In this document: positions 1 through 12,874 of the stretch, piece by piece
How positions within the stretch are numbered: the first letter of the stretch is position 1
How the letters are laid out: each line of letters begins with the position of its first letter
Source of the DNA: Paulownia fortunei
Lineage: Eukaryota; Streptophyta; Magnoliopsida; Lamiales; Paulowniaceae
Direction of reading: 5' to 3'
Assembly (NCBI GenBank): GCA_019321725.1
Contig: CM033108.1
Coordinates: 15,761,799 to 15,825,798, forward strand
DNA length: 64,000 nt
Notes under the pieces: generated by a model
Told to the model about the DNA's origin: nothing
What the model saw: the letters and a program-made list of their open reading frames with translations, nothing else
Databases searched by the model: none
Position numbers and translations under genes: made by a program

Positions 1-149
1 TTGATTTACTTAGTTGAATTAGAAGGGGTTCTAATTCAATTATAGACTTTATTGATATCAACCATTATGGTTGATAAATGTTTCTTAGGTATTGGATATC
101 CGATATAATCCCATCTTTACAAAGGGTTGCAATGGATGACAAGAAAATG

Positions 150-2827
150 GAGAATAAGACAAAGGATGATCCTTAACCTTGAGAATAAGGTAAGAGTTGA
201 TGTATTAGCTATAGGAATGATCCACTTAACTCTGGACGGAATTAGGATAGTATTAGTTACTTGTTTTTGCTACATTAACAAATAAACTATACAATCCCAA
301 CGTTCCATGCTACATAATCAACAAAGTAATATTAGAATTAGATAACCAAAATTGTGCATACTTGAGGTAAGCTAGATTAGGTCATATCTCTATAGAAAGA
401 GTTCACAAGATGGTATGTTTGCTTGAACTTTTGGACTTGCATGAGATGCCAACTTGTAAATCTTGTCTCAAGGAAAACATGATCAAATCACCATTTACGG
501 GACAAATGGATAGGCCACAACTTTGGATGTGATCCAAAAAGACATAAGCAGCCTACTAAGTGTTAGTGGACAAGTGAACTATTCTTACTTCATTATTCTA
601 AGATCTTTTGATGGGTTCAAAGAATTTAGATAAAAAGTAGAGAATTAAACCGACCAAAGTATTAAATCCATCGATGTGAACGAGGAAGAGAATGTTAAGG
701 TGGTAAGTTCTTGATTATCTAATGGAGAATTAGATTCTCACTTTAAGTGAATCCAAATTGAGCTTCACCTATTTCCTCATTCATTTTTAAAATTCACCCT
801 AGAATTGATGATATTCTTATCAAGTAAGAATATCATCTAAGTCAATGCCCAAAATATTATATGAGATATAATGTGGCAAAAGACCCCTCGCGTACATACC
901 TAAGGGTATAAAGGGGTTTGCTTCTCTAAAGTGGTTAGTGGGAGATAAGATGGATGTGAATCCATCCTATACAAATTTATTGGGTATCTAAAGGAATCTA
1001 AAAGATACCAATTCTATGATTCTTAAGAACAAAGGAGTTTGTTTTCTAAGAATGTCACCTTCTTGACAAGAACAAATTTCTATTGGATAGAAATGGCTAG
1101 ATCATAGAACTTGAAACATTTCAAGGACCATAGTTTGTCTCATAAGTAGCAATGGTGTATGAACAAATTAGTAAAACTTCTAGTATACAACCTCCAATGA
1201 GATCTGAAAGGATGTCGGGGCCATTCATATGATAAGATCTCTTGCCAGAGAGCAACAATGAGAATCTCCTTTTTGAATATTGATCTAAGTGAGGATTAAT
1301 GATGGATGACACCAATTCGGGAAGATGGCAAAATGCCATGCAATCCAAAATGGACTCTATGTACTCCAAGAATGTTTGACCTTGGTGGGCCCTTTAGTGG
1401 GAATAGTTCCCATTTGCTGCAAATAGGTCTGCAAAATAAAATTGAATATGGGGAGGTGGTGACCTATAAAGGAACAACTAGTAGCAAAGTGTTATGCTTA
1501 AAATCAAGGTGTTGACTATTGAGGATATCTTTTACCAGATATGATTTAAAGTCTATTCAGATCATGCTGGCTATATCTATGTATTACAACTACTAGATAT
1601 GACAAAGGAATGTGAAGACCATTTTCTCAATAGGGGTATTGAGAATCAGATATAAGTTAAGCCGCCTGAGGTCTTCATATGAAACAGAAGCAAGAAAAAG
1701 GTTTTCGAACTTCAAAGATCTGTATAAGACTAAAAATAACTTTTTCTAAATGTGGAATATTTGATTCGCTAAGATAATCAAATAGTTTGATTTCCTTGGG
1801 AATGCGGATGAACTATACATGCACAAGAGGGTTAGTGGGGCATGGCAATGATTATTTTATTTTACATTGATAACACTCTGCTCATAAAGATAATGTAGGA
1901 ATATTGCAGTCAACTAAGACTTGTTATCTACTAAGTTCTCCATGAGGTATTTGGGAGAAATATCCTACAGATTGGTGATTGAGATCTATACAGATAGATC
2001 TGAAAGGATGCTTGGACTATCCTAAATCCATGTACATAGATTATATACAAAAGGGGTTTAGCATAGAAGAATCTTAGGATAGATTCTTGTTTTTAGAGTT
2101 ATGGGATTTCTCTTTCGAAGTCCTTGTCCCTAAAGACTTTTGAAAAAAAAAGAAATAATGACTTGATAGGAAGCATAAAATATACAAATCTATGTCCATG
2201 ATTAAATATCAGAAATTCCCTGAGTGACATGAGCAGATATCCGTCATTTCAATCAAAAAGCATTGGAAGCTATAAAGATAATCTTTAGTATTTATGAAGC
2301 ACTAAGGATCTTTTCTTGGAGTACGACTATGGAAAATTAAAACTAAGATGCTTTATCTATTTTTTAGTCCAAAGTAGATGATTTGAAGTTTATGTCTAGA
2401 TTTTTGTTCATCCTAAACAGTGGAACGGTTAGCATGAAAGAGTTCTAAGCTTAAAACAACCATGTATTCCACTATTGTGGTTGAATACATCGGGGCATGC
2501 GATGTTGTAAAAAAAGACTATTTGGATTGGGCAAATGTTGGAAGTAGTTCCAACCATTGTTGATTGAGTACTGGAATACTATGATAACAATGGGGGCTAT
2601 TGTGTAAGCAAAGAAGCCAAGGTCTCATTAAAGGATCCAAGTAAAAATAAATTTGCGATACCATGATTTTGAAAATCGATGGTAGAGGCAACATCAACAT
2701 GGAAAGAGTTTTCTCTATAGAAAATATAGCAGACCCACTGAATTAACCCTGAGATAAATATTTGAAGGACATCTTGGGGAAGATGGGCCTTAATATGAGG
2801 ACAATTGTCTCTAGAGCAAGCGGGAGA
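150..2827 (+). pseudogene. Ty1/copia polyprotein remnant (copia-1), 5' end cut by window
   Basis: Decayed copia pol read across all three frames. In order: a protease tail near 195-290 (RVDVLAIG then LTLDGIRIVLV), a GAG_pre-integrase domain near 365-500 (RLGHISIERVHKMV, then TCKSCLKENMIKSPF), traces of the integrase core to about 640, the integrase C-terminal part at 840-1110, an RVT_2 reverse transcriptase at about 1300-2100 (AMQSKMDSMYSKN is clear at 1341-1379), and an RNase H tail to about 2700. The same domains recur, better preserved, at 54867-56763, which confirms the family type. Stops and frameshifts are dense, so no product is expected. The gag, PBS and 5' LTR lie outside the window. 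Confidence 0.85.
2818..2827 (+). other. Polypurine tract of copia-1
   Basis: The purine run aagcgggaga directly follows the decayed RNase H. In copia elements this tract primes plus-strand DNA synthesis and marks the start of the 3' LTR. The next bases, ttattagaatag, fit a mutated TGTTGGAATAG-type LTR start. Confidence 0.65.
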
Positions 2828-2990
2828 TTATTAGAATAGTGCATGATGAGCTAATTGATCTGGTGGTCTTTATACTCTTGTGAACCTATCTTATTCATAT
2901 TAATATCATTAAAATGACAATCTTCATTTAAAAATAAAAGTTTGGGCTTAGTTGATAGGCTTATAAATTGTAATATCTTCGACACCTACA
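2828..2990 (+). repeat. 3' LTR stub of copia-1
   Basis: About 160 bases between the copia polypurine tract and the start of the next LTR (E). It should be the first part of the copia-1 3' LTR. It does not match the copia-2 LTR at 50568, so the two copia elements belong to different LTR families. It appears to be cut by insertion of element E. Confidence 0.4.
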
Positions 2991-3126
2991 TGAGCACAAT
3001 TGCACATGTTATTGCCTTACAATTGGTACAATTATACCTTATTTTGTGATAACTATGTGTATGGACTAAAAATGAAGAATGGAATGAATACATGGTGAAA
3101 AATGGATAAATTAGACAAATAGGAAC
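2991..3126 (+). repeat. LTR of gypsy element E, part 1
   Basis: Begins TGAGCACAATTGCACATG, a start style seen in Athila/Tat-type plant LTRs. It is interrupted at 3126/3127 by a reverse-strand family-B LTR and resumes at 8962. The 5 bases before the break (ggaac) and after it (agaac) form a target-site duplication with one mismatch, which shows that 3126 and 8962 were once adjacent. The left end at 2991 is inferred from sequence style only. Confidence 0.5.
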
Positions 3127-4321
3127 TTTCACAACCTCCCAAAAAATATGTATACATATATATATATATATAAATAACCTGTGCAACATAATTTGTGCAT
3201 AACTTTTTTTTTCTATCTAGTTAGTTTGACATGACAATGATAAAATAAAGTGCTTTAACATCCTATAACACTATATATAGATAGATAGTTATTTGAATGA
3301 TAAAAAGGTCTATCAAAATCATCATAAAACTTAGACTCATTTACAATGGAAAGTGATGTATAGGATAATGTCACTAATATAATATAATAGACCATAAAAT
3401 CAAAATCATAGCTTATAAAATAGCCCCAACAGGTCATCATCCATATACATCGATCTTTGAAAGCCTGTAGAGGCTACACAACTAGGCTAGTAAATTAGAG
3501 GTCTCCAGTCTCACATGCTTACCTATAATATATGAACTACGTCAGCTAACACTCAGTAAGTGAAAATGATGCTTGCTGAAGCGATAATCTAACATATATG
3601 AGATGTATCTCTATGAAATCATGCCAAGAATGCAAGCTCCTAAACCAAAATAGTTCATTCAAAATCATTTTCTATCACTGTGCCCTTGGCCTACCAATTG
3701 TGCAACAAATAGAGCTCTAAACAATATCAATAATCATATCGTCATAAATAAATTGACTTAGCCTAGGGACCATCTCCTGGGATCACCACAAGTCCACCCC
3801 CTGTCTTCCCCTGTGATCCTCTAGAAGTCTTCCCACCAGTGGAGTCAATAAGGGCACAGTCAATTGGTCCACTCTCTTGTGACCACCAGAGGCACAACGC
3901 CTGTCAACCTTTATGATCCTCCTAGAAGTAACACTTGCGGCATCCCAAAATATCATATAAGTACACCTCGCATGCCTCGATGAACTAGTAGTGGCTAACC
4001 AAAATATTTTCTTTCTGAAAATAATATCATGCATGCAAAACCTCAACTGTGAGTACGTGTTATGCATGCACGTGTAAATGTAGATGAATGACATGTTTAA
4101 TGACATAACGGATCACATGTCCTATCTTTCAAGCAACTTATGCACTACAGATATTTATAATACTCATAATACACTCATCAAGACACACTCATCAAGATAC
4201 AAGGATCACATTTAATATAGATAAGGCAAGAAATATTATGTCTATGCATTGTAGTAGCAAATGAATTTTCACTTACCTTTGATTAGTTGTGTGTTACTTC
4301 TAGGTTTCTTAAGTATTACTA
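3127..4321 (-). repeat. Solo LTR of family B, reverse, part 1 (LTR 3' half)
   Basis: Read on the minus strand this is the 3' half of a family-B LTR. It is homologous to 32000-33315 (+), 39650-40971 (+) and 42313-43440 (-). It ends (left side) at a mutated TGTGACA-type terminus. The last 5 bases, tacta, are one copy of the target duplication made by the nested forward LTR at 4322. It contains a reverse 107-aa open frame (3783-4106) that recurs in other copies. It is flanked by ggaac (3122-3126) and agaac (8962-8966) with no PBS or PPT, so it is a solo LTR. Confidence 0.85.
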
Positions 4322-7269
4322 TGTAATACCCAAGACTCACACTAGTCAATTGGCCAATATGATTCATGCATGATATGCTATTTACATCTACATGGTATCT
4401 CACATAGCATTCTTAATCGTTAGACTCCCAATACTATCACATGATGTTAGTGGTTGAGATCTTATAACCTAATTAAGTAATTCTATATTTTATATAAGAT
4501 AAAGAATAGATTGGTAAATATAGTGGATATTCATAGGTTATATGTTATAATTTCAGAAGTGTTAAAGGTGTCACTAGTAAGCTTAGATGATTTGATTCAA
4601 TTAGATCTATGTGTTTTAAAGGTATACATCCATAGATTAACATACTTGGGATATCAGACATGATATAGTGTGATTTAAGTGTCATAATACAAGGTTCATA
4701 TGTGCATGGGATTTTAGAAAATGAAAACTAGACAATCATTTAAGAATCGGATGTTGATCGGTTTGGAGATTGAACGAATGATTAAGAAATTAGGGCATAA
4801 TATATTATCTGATCATATGGAAATTAAAGTAGGTTGTATATAGATAGATAAGTAATGAGACACACTAGATTAGGGTTGTGTAAGGTGTGAATAACATCAA
4901 ATTTTAATCACCACTTGACACCTTAAGCTTTGCCACCTCAAGCTTCGATCTCAACCTTTCTTCATTTCTATCACTGAACCACAACCGTAAACTATTTTGT
5001 GAGCTATTTCACATCCATAACTTCATATTGAATTTTATAATTTGCTTTCAAGTAATTCCAAGTAAAGACAAAGGAAGTAGAGAGGAGCAAGTAAGAACAT
5101 AAAAAATGTGCATAGGTAAGTTTAACTCATGTTTTTTATTTAAGTTCTTGAATTTTTTGAGGGTTTATGATTTTTAAAGACTTCTATTATTGTGTATAAT
5201 CAAGTTAGGATGTATTTTTTGGTCTTATAATTCACAAAAGAAGGATTTTTAGTTGCAAAATCACAATAAAAATCACTAGGGACAAAAACTGTATACTTGC
5301 TGATTTTTTATATTAAAGCTTTATATATGTTTAATAACTTGATTAAAACCTATTTATTTCACCATATATGTATTTATATATATTCTAGGTGATGTATGTA
5401 AGTTTAGGGAGGTTATAAATTGAAATATAGTGTGATAATTAAAGAGATGCTCAAAACTATCTTCTTTGAATTTCAGATTCTGTCATATGTGAATGGGGCT
5501 GGTTTTATAGAAATAAATCCATTAGTTTTGGCAATATTTTAACCTGGTTGTCTCTTTATATATGTTATGTAAGTATGGTGAAAATTTGGAGTGATTGGAT
5601 ATACTTAAGGATGTCAAAACCATTAAACTCATGACGTGTGCAAAACTGTCATGGTAGGAAAAATCTATTTCAGTATGCTGTGAAGAGAGCTAATGTTGGG
5701 AAGCTATATCCATGAGTTTTAGAAATTCTATGACATGTTTACATTTTTTTTTATGTTAGCTAATTGGGATAAAAATTAGGGAGTGAATGAATATGTCTAA
5801 GGGTGTTAAAATTATCACTCAATTTAATGTGGCAGCAAAAAAATGTGAAGCTGTGAATTTGTCCTATTTGGTTCATTAAAATGTTCTAAAGTGGATGTGG
5901 TTCATTTGATCCCTAAAATTAGGGGGATGTTATAAAAGTTATAATACATCAATTAATTAAGGTTAGTATATATTTAAGATATGGAACAAAGGTGCGTAGA
6001 AGGTTGTATTCTGTTATAGTTCTAAGTGGTAAATTTGTTTAATTAAATTGAGATTCAAAATCTTTATACTACATTAGGTACAATGAGCCTGTTAATTGAG
6101 GATGGTGATTGATATCTTATATTTTTACAGATTGTTTCATATCTAGGGTTGGGGAGTAGTTTCTTAACACACAATCGAACAAAGATAAGTGAAAATTCAT
6201 TTACAAGTACAATGCATGGCATATTATTTCTTGTCTTATCTATATTAAATGTGATCCTTGTGTCTTGATGAATGCATTATGAGTATTATAAATATCTTAT
6301 AGTGCATACGTTGCTTGGATGATGGGACATAGGATTCGTCGTGTCATTGAACATGTCATTCATCAATATTTACACGTGCATGCATAACACGTACTCACAG
6401 TTAAGGTTTTGCATGCATGATATTATTTTCAAAAAAAAATATTTTGGTTGGCACTACTAATGTACCGAGGCCTGTGTGGCTTATTTATATAATATTTTAG
6501 GGTGCCGCATGTATTACTTCTCAGAGGATCATAGGGGTGGACAGGGGGTGTACCTCTGGTGGTCACGAAAGGGTGGACCACTTGACTATACCCTTATCAA
6601 CGCCGTTAGTGGGAAGACTTTAGAGGATCACAGGGGGTAGACTTTTGGTGATCCTAGGAGATGGCCCCGGACTATGTTGATCTATTTATGGCCATGTGAT
6701 TATTAATATTGTTAAGAGCTCTATCCGGTACATAGTAAGTGGGCCAATGATAGAAAATGACTTTGAATGAACTATTTTTGATGCATGAGTTTGCATTTTT
6801 AGTGATGATCTCATAGAAATGCATTGCATATATGTTAGATTATCCCTTCATCATGCATGATTTTCACTTACTAAGCATTAGCTTACGTAGTTCATGCATT
6901 GTAGGTGAGTTTGGTGATACCTAAAGCCATGGATTTACTGGGCAAGTGGTTGGAGTTCCTATAGGTTCTAAGGATCAATGTACATGGATGATGACCCATT
7001 GGACTGGTTGTTAACTTATTTGATTTTAGAGTCTACTGTATTAAATTTTGGGACTTGTATGTGTGTTATTTTTAATACTTTAAGTACATGAGTAGGTAAA
7101 TATTATGGTTGTTATGGGTTCTCTACAATTATATATATATTAGTCTGTAAGTGGGAAAATAGTTTATTATTTATTAAGCTATTACAGAAAAAAAAATTAT
7201 GCATGCTCATAGGTTCTATAATATCAAATTATACTATATATATAGTTGTGTAGTAATAGGGGTGTTACA
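4322..7269 (+). repeat. Solo LTR of family B, forward, nested in a reverse family-B LTR
   Basis: A complete LTR of about 2.95 kb beginning TGTAATACCC and ending GGGGTGTTACA. It is flanked by tacta (4317-4321) and tactc (7270-7274), a 5-bp target duplication with one change. It aligns along its length with the LTRs at 30324-33315 and 37773-40971. No PBS follows and no PPT precedes it, so it is a solo LTR, the usual result of recombination between the two LTRs of one element. It contains no supported gene. The two direct gatca-box segments near 6527 and 6626 are an internal repeat of this family. Confidence 0.88.
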
Positions 7270-8961
7270 TACTCCCCACCCTAGATGTGAAACAATCTAT
7301 AAAAATACAAAATATAAATCACCATCCTCAATTAACAAACTCATTATACTTGATGTAGTATAAAGATCTTGAATCGTAATTTCATTAAACAACCTTACCA
7401 CTTAAAAACTATAACCAAATACAACTTTCTACGCACCTTTGTTCCACATCTTAAATGTATACTAACCTCACTTAATTGATGTATTATAACTCTTATAACA
7501 TCCCCCTAAAATTTAGGGATCAAATTAATCGCATCTATGTTGGAACATGTTAATGAACCAAATGGGACAGATTCACAACTTTATATTTTCTTGCTGCCAC
7601 ATTAAGTTTCATGGCAATTTCACCATCCTTAGGCATATTTATTAACTGTAAACATTTTACCACACTTAGATAACATATAAAAACATATAAACATGCCATA
7701 GAATTGCCAAAACGCATGGATTTATCTCCCCTAATTCAGTCTCCTTCACAGCACAGCAAAACAGATTTTGCTACTTTGGCAGTTTGAGTGTTTCTCCAAT
7801 ATCATGCTCTATTTTAATTTTTAATCGATCAAAATTTATTCCAATACTCTTACTCATATATGGACATGTAAATAGTAATAATTATAGGTTTTATTCGACA
7901 TAACATACACTTTTAAAGCCTAAAATATAAGAAAACAGTAAGGTGATAGTTTCTACCACAAGTTTTTCCTATTAAGTGTTTATCATCAAAAACCTTTTCT
8001 TTGTGTACCAAAGTTTAACTAAAAAATTCCTAACACTTTTATAATAGATATTGAAAGCTAAAATAAACAATAAGCCCATTCAGAATAATCTGGAAACCAA
8101 AGGCAAAACCATAGATAAGTGTTACCTATGCAGATTTTGAGGTTAAACTTGATGGTAATCACTTCTTCTTTGCTTTCCTTGCTTTTATTTCTACTTGGAA
8201 TCAATTTGGAGCACTTGGAGACCTTAAGGTGTGTGTTTGGAAGCTGAAAATGGCTAAAATGAGGGTTTGGTTGTGGCTTAAGGATGAAGGCTTTGAGGTG
8301 TTAGCTTGAGATGTTAGCTTAAGCTTAATAAGAAAGCTTGAGGTGGCAAAGCTTCGTTTAAATCTGATATTATACACAACTTATACAGATCTAATCTGGT
8401 GTTTCTCAACATTTATTTCTTTATGTACAACCTATTTTAATTTCCGTACAATCGGCTAATAAATTCTACCCTAATTTCTTAATTGTTAATTCGATTTTTA
8501 TATAGATTGACATCTAATTCTTAAATAGATTGTCTAGTTTTAATTTCTAAAATCATATGCACATATGGACCTTGAAATATGACACTTCAATCAAATTATT
8601 TCATGTTTAATATCCTAAATATTATTAGTTTATGGATGTATACATTTAAAATACTTTGATCTAGTTGAATCAAAACATATTAGCTTACTAGTAATACCTT
8701 TAATTACTTCTAAAATTATAACATATAACCTATGAATATCCGATAGATTCACCAATCTATTCTTTCTCTTATCTAAATATTAAATTTCTTAATTAGGTTA
8801 TAAGATCTCAACCACTAATATCATGTGATAGCATTAGAGGTCTAACGATTAAGAATGCTATATAAGATGCCATGTAAATGTTAATGCAAATTAGCATATA
8901 AGTAGCATATAATGCATGAATCACATTATCCAAGTAAGTAGTGTGACGATTAGGTATTACA
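7270..8961 (-). repeat. Solo LTR of family B, reverse, part 2 (LTR 5' half)
   Basis: Continuation of the reverse LTR begun at 3127. It is homologous to the minus-strand LTR at 43441-45128. Its right end, gattaggtattaca, is the reverse complement of a TGTAATACC LTR start. Joined with 3127-4321 it gives a full LTR of about 2.9 kb. The segment 8130-8360 holds a stretch shared with 44290-44530 and 38400-38640 that surrounds a short open frame in the D copy. I see no real gene. Confidence 0.85.
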
Positions 8962-10412
8962 AGAACTCTCATCGCGACACCGCCTTAGATCGCGTCATGG
9001 TGCGAGTAGCTAAAATCAGTAGTGAGTTCTATTTTTGGTGGCACTGGGATACCAGATGAATGAGAACTCATGCAATGGCGTGAGTGGCCAAAATTGGACA
9101 ATGAGCAGCCTTTTTTGAAGTGCCGTGACAACCCCCTATTTGGTGCCACGGTACCACAAGAACAAATCATTTCGTGCTATTGTGCCAGTAGTCTAAACTT
9201 GAAAAAAATAATAGCCGTGGGTTTTTTAGGGATAAGTGGAAATATAATCCATGCATGGAATCTTTCTTGTTATACACCACTACACCATCACAAACCATGT
9301 GACACTATATACATATAATTACATCACACAAATGATAAATACATACAAGCTTACATATAGATACATCATTCAATACATAATTCATCATCCACGCACACTC
9401 TACACCTAAATTCTCACACATCTTTTCTCTCCACCCAAAATACACATTCTTCCATATTTCTCCACACGCTACATAAAAACACACACACACATCATCATGG
9501 AGTTAGGAATTTAAGACAAGGGAAATAAGTAGCTACTTTGGGTAAGGAGAATCTAAAGTTACAAGTAAAGACTCTGCAAAGGGGTTGTAACTGTTGCTTT
9601 AGTATTCTTTTGATTTGTTTAGTTCTAAAGAATATTGTAAAAGCATGATGTTGAGAAGCATATGTTGTTTGTTTTATTTTATTATGAACTAAACTCAACT
9701 TTGCCAAGGCTTTGAAAGTCATTTCTTTGAAGTTGTGAATTGTTAACTTGTATGTGATGTGGATGATTGTTGATTTTATGATGAGTATATTCTTAATGCT
9801 TCTTGAAATTTGGCCAGTTTTGAGATGAACCTTATTGTTGTGATGGAGACCGAGAGGTAGTATCACAAGAAGTGTTCATATAGTATATGTCATGGGATAG
9901 GTCACTATAGAAATATAGGACTTAGTGCATATAGTAATCATAGACTTAACCGTCAAAAGCTAGACGAAATCATAAAGCCCAACACATTATTAGATAACTA
10001 AACTTGTATAGGAATATACTGGTCGCTTTCAAGAAATAGATATGGTACATCTTGGAAAAGAGCATTACGTAAAATTGGAGTTCCAGCTGTCACATAATTT
10101 AATGTCAATCGTATTCACTAACTTGTAAGAATTTACAATTCAATAGAACGACAATCTAATGCCTTGGTACTTCTCCACCTAAGTCTAAATCCCCTATTTT
10201 TTTATCACTTTTGTTGCTTCTTAATTTCTAGTTTTTAGTTTTCAATTCAATCAACCAAACTTCCAAATAAGTTAAATATAGTTAGATTATCTACACATCA
10301 ATAGTTGCTGACATACTCTTTAGGGACACGACATTCGTACACTCATACACTTTATTACATGTTGATTCGTACACTTGTGGAATTAGATTGCATTTAAATT
10401 CAAGCCACACCA
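8962..10412 (+). repeat. LTR of gypsy element E, part 2
   Basis: Resumes the LTR begun at 2991 and ends ...ccacacca just before a gypsy primer-binding site, so it is a 5' LTR of about 1.6 kb. Near its start are two imperfect copies of a roughly 70-base unit (around 8998 and 9074: gcgagtagctaaaat and gcgtgagtggccaaaatt). Open frames here (9070-9318 +, 9495-9866 -) resemble no known domain and are probably chance. Confidence 0.6.
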
Positions 10413-10416
10413 AGTA

Positions 10417-10436
10417 TTTGGTGCCATTATCGGGGA
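10417..10436 (+). other. Primer-binding site of element E
   Basis: tttggtgccattatcgggga is a slightly mutated form of the TTTGGCGCC...GCCGGGGA site typical of Athila and related plant gypsy elements. It starts five bases after the LTR end. It fixes E as forward-oriented, with 2991-10412 as its 5' LTR. Confidence 0.8.
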
Positions 10437-10816
10437 GTATGTTTTTACATTATTAAGGTTGATTTATCTAGCTATAGTTTGGCCATTTTATTCGCTTTAT
10501 TTTTGTTTCATTGCTTTTGTTTTTATTATTACTTTTCTTATTTTATGCTCTTTGAACAAGCAACTTTGAGAGTTTTTCTTCATTATAGGCATTGTTAGTG
10601 TATGGCCCGGTCATCTACACAGGATCTTGTACCATACAACCCAAAAATAGGGAAAACTCTTCATTTATTGATAAAAGAATCAAAAGATGAAGGAATAGCC
10701 TATCAAAGTAGGTAGCCCAATGCCCCAATTAGTTTAGTTGTTTTTATACTTTTTTCTTGTGTAAGACAATCTTCTTGGGCATCATAATAATAAAAAGGCA
10801 TTTTCTTTATCTTATG
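10437..10816 (+). pseudogene. Leader and gag N-terminus of element E, truncated
   Basis: After the PBS there is an AT-rich leader, then an ATG at 10602 opening a 37-codon frame that starts MARSSTQDLVPYNPKIGKTL and stops at 10713-10715. A short basic N-terminal stretch of this kind is usual at the start of Athila/Tat gag, but no diagnostic gag domain is reached. The interior is cut at 10816/10817 by insertion of chromovirus A1. The rest of E is not seen to the right, perhaps lost across the N gap. Confidence 0.55.
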
Positions 10817-12671
10817 TGTAATGCCCAATTATCTCCTACATATCCAATAATAAACATTTTGCATAAATATATATCTAATCAATATGTATTATCGAATTAT
10901 AGTATACAAATGGCATGATTTCATGAACATGAATAATTGTTATTATATGCTCCAATTATGCTTTAACATGCATTAGTATATAAAATATGAGATCAAACTT
11001 TTGTTTCTTGATTTAACATATACCTTAAGTGTCTTTTTGTAATGAAAAGCTTGGTATCTCTATTAAGGAAGATTGATATGTTGAATGATCATGAAATGAA
11101 TTATTTGTATTACTCCATACTTGTTACATTCTAAAGTGATTAATTGCCTAATATTTGCATGAAATATGTTACATTTGGCTAAGAACTAAAAGTATGCAAA
11201 ATGGTGCAATTTGATTGATAGGTTTACTAAATTCCATGAAATCATTCTAAACCACATACACTTCAAGTGGGATAGACTTGAAGCCAAAACTAAGTTAGTT
11301 AAGCTAGTTTCTTGTAAAATTGATAGTCTTGTGAAATATGCTTAATTTACTTATTTCTATTAATCTTGTAATGCTTATATTATGTTTGGAAGTTTCTATA
11401 AATGATTTAAAACAATAGCAATTAGTTTACTTAATTGAAGGTTACAATCATGTTAAGTTAGAACCAAGTTTACTTCATGTTAAATTGGATTGTGTGTATG
11501 TTTAAGGGGCTGCCCTAATAATTATGTTTGCATTATTAGCTACTTCATGACTGCCTTAATGTTTAATGTCTTGAATTAGTAGTAAAATATGGAGTATGTA
11601 TTATTTTAAAGGTTATGTAATTGATACGGGATTGTTTACAAAAGATTGAAAAGTTTATATGATTTTAACTAGAATAAACTATATGATTTATAAAAAGGAT
11701 ATTAAATGGTACATGATTTGATTATGTTAGGCCTTTAACACATCCTATCTTCCAAAGAGATTGACCTTTTCACTTAGCACAAAGTAAACTTGAGGTAAGT
11801 TGAAATTTTCATTTGTTGTATCACAAGAATCATATAATGTTGTTGATATTTTAATGTGATTTTCATTATTTATCAAATGATGTAATGTTTGATGCATTAT
11901 GGTTTAGGAAGCATTATACTATTAAAAATATAATGAGGTTTTTGAAAAGGAAGTATGATACTTGATTGATGGTCGGGTAGACATAAAGACACGGGAGGGA
12001 TCAACGGACCCAACGAATGGTGAAAAATACTTGAAATTGAAAAAGTAGTACAAGAAAGGCACAATGAATGAGACTGAATACGACTAATACCTGATATTGA
12101 AAGACCAAGTATGAAAACCACATATTATTTCTCTTATTGGCCAATCATTATGAATAGGTTCCGAAAACCACAATCTATCACTATTAATTAAGTACCATAC
12201 TTCAAGGGCCCTAAAGAATGATTTATGAATGAAAGTTATTAAATTGAATAATGCATTTAATGATTTATGAAATGTGCATGTATGCTATTTGTTATTATAT
12301 TAGTTTCACCTTACTGAGTCTTTAGCTCATTAGATTCATGGGATGCAAGTGGAAATGTACAGGTTTAGAGGTTAACTGAGTCTCTAGAGTGGCCGGACAA
12401 TGATTTGTTCATATGCTATGCTTTAAGTTGTTTTGTTTTTAAATAAGTCGCTCTGTTATGGTTTTCTAAATAGATGTACTATGATTTGAATTATGTATAT
12501 AATATGTTTAAGATAAAATGAAACAACAAATGAATTCTAGTTTTTTTCTCTTATAGCCAAAAAGGGGATTTTTATTAAAACCATAACTCTAGTATTGATA
12601 AAATATTAACATTTCTTAACTTAACTGTATTAGCTTGTTTAAGTTTTGCAATTAGGTTAAGGGGTGTTACA
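10817..12671 (+). repeat. 5' LTR of chromovirus A1 (family A)
   Basis: Begins TGTAATGCCC and ends GGGGTGTTACA, followed at once by a tRNA-Met-type PBS. At 1855 bases it is about 430 bases shorter than the other complete family-A LTRs (about 2.28-2.30 kb). The loss lies near 11260, where the segment matching 48010-48440 of another copy is missing. It carries the family's two direct repeats of the CTGAGGTTGAAA type. A reverse open frame at 11897-12121 is a shadow seen in several family-A LTRs. Confidence 0.93.
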
Positions 12672-12676
12672 GTTTG

Positions 12677-12688
12677 TGGTATTAGAGC
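12677..12688 (+). other. Primer-binding site of A1
   Basis: tggtattagagc, five bases after the LTR end, matches the TGGTATCAGAGC site complementary to the 3' end of initiator tRNA-Met except for one C-to-T change. This is the usual primer of plant Ty3/gypsy chromoviruses. Confidence 0.9.
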
Positions 12689-12874
12689 AGAGGTTTAGTT
12701 ATTCCTTTAGACAGAAGAAGACATATGAACACATCCTGGCTAGGAAACTCAGTCAACTATTTGTTTATTTGCCTTTATGTTTATTTGATTATATTTTATT
12801 TTATGTTATTATCATGATTATACATTTATTATTAGCTAATGAATGGAATGAGATTAGGAAATGCATATCAGGTC

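Noticed and set aside
9495..9866. 123-codon reverse open frame
   Set aside because: It lies wholly inside LTR E, has low-complexity composition and no domain; most likely chance in AT-rich DNA.
12677..12688. tRNA-like matches at PBS sites (also 33321, 42296, 52551)
   Set aside because: Only the short 3' tRNA complement is present. There is no cloverleaf, so these are primer-binding sites and not tRNA genes.
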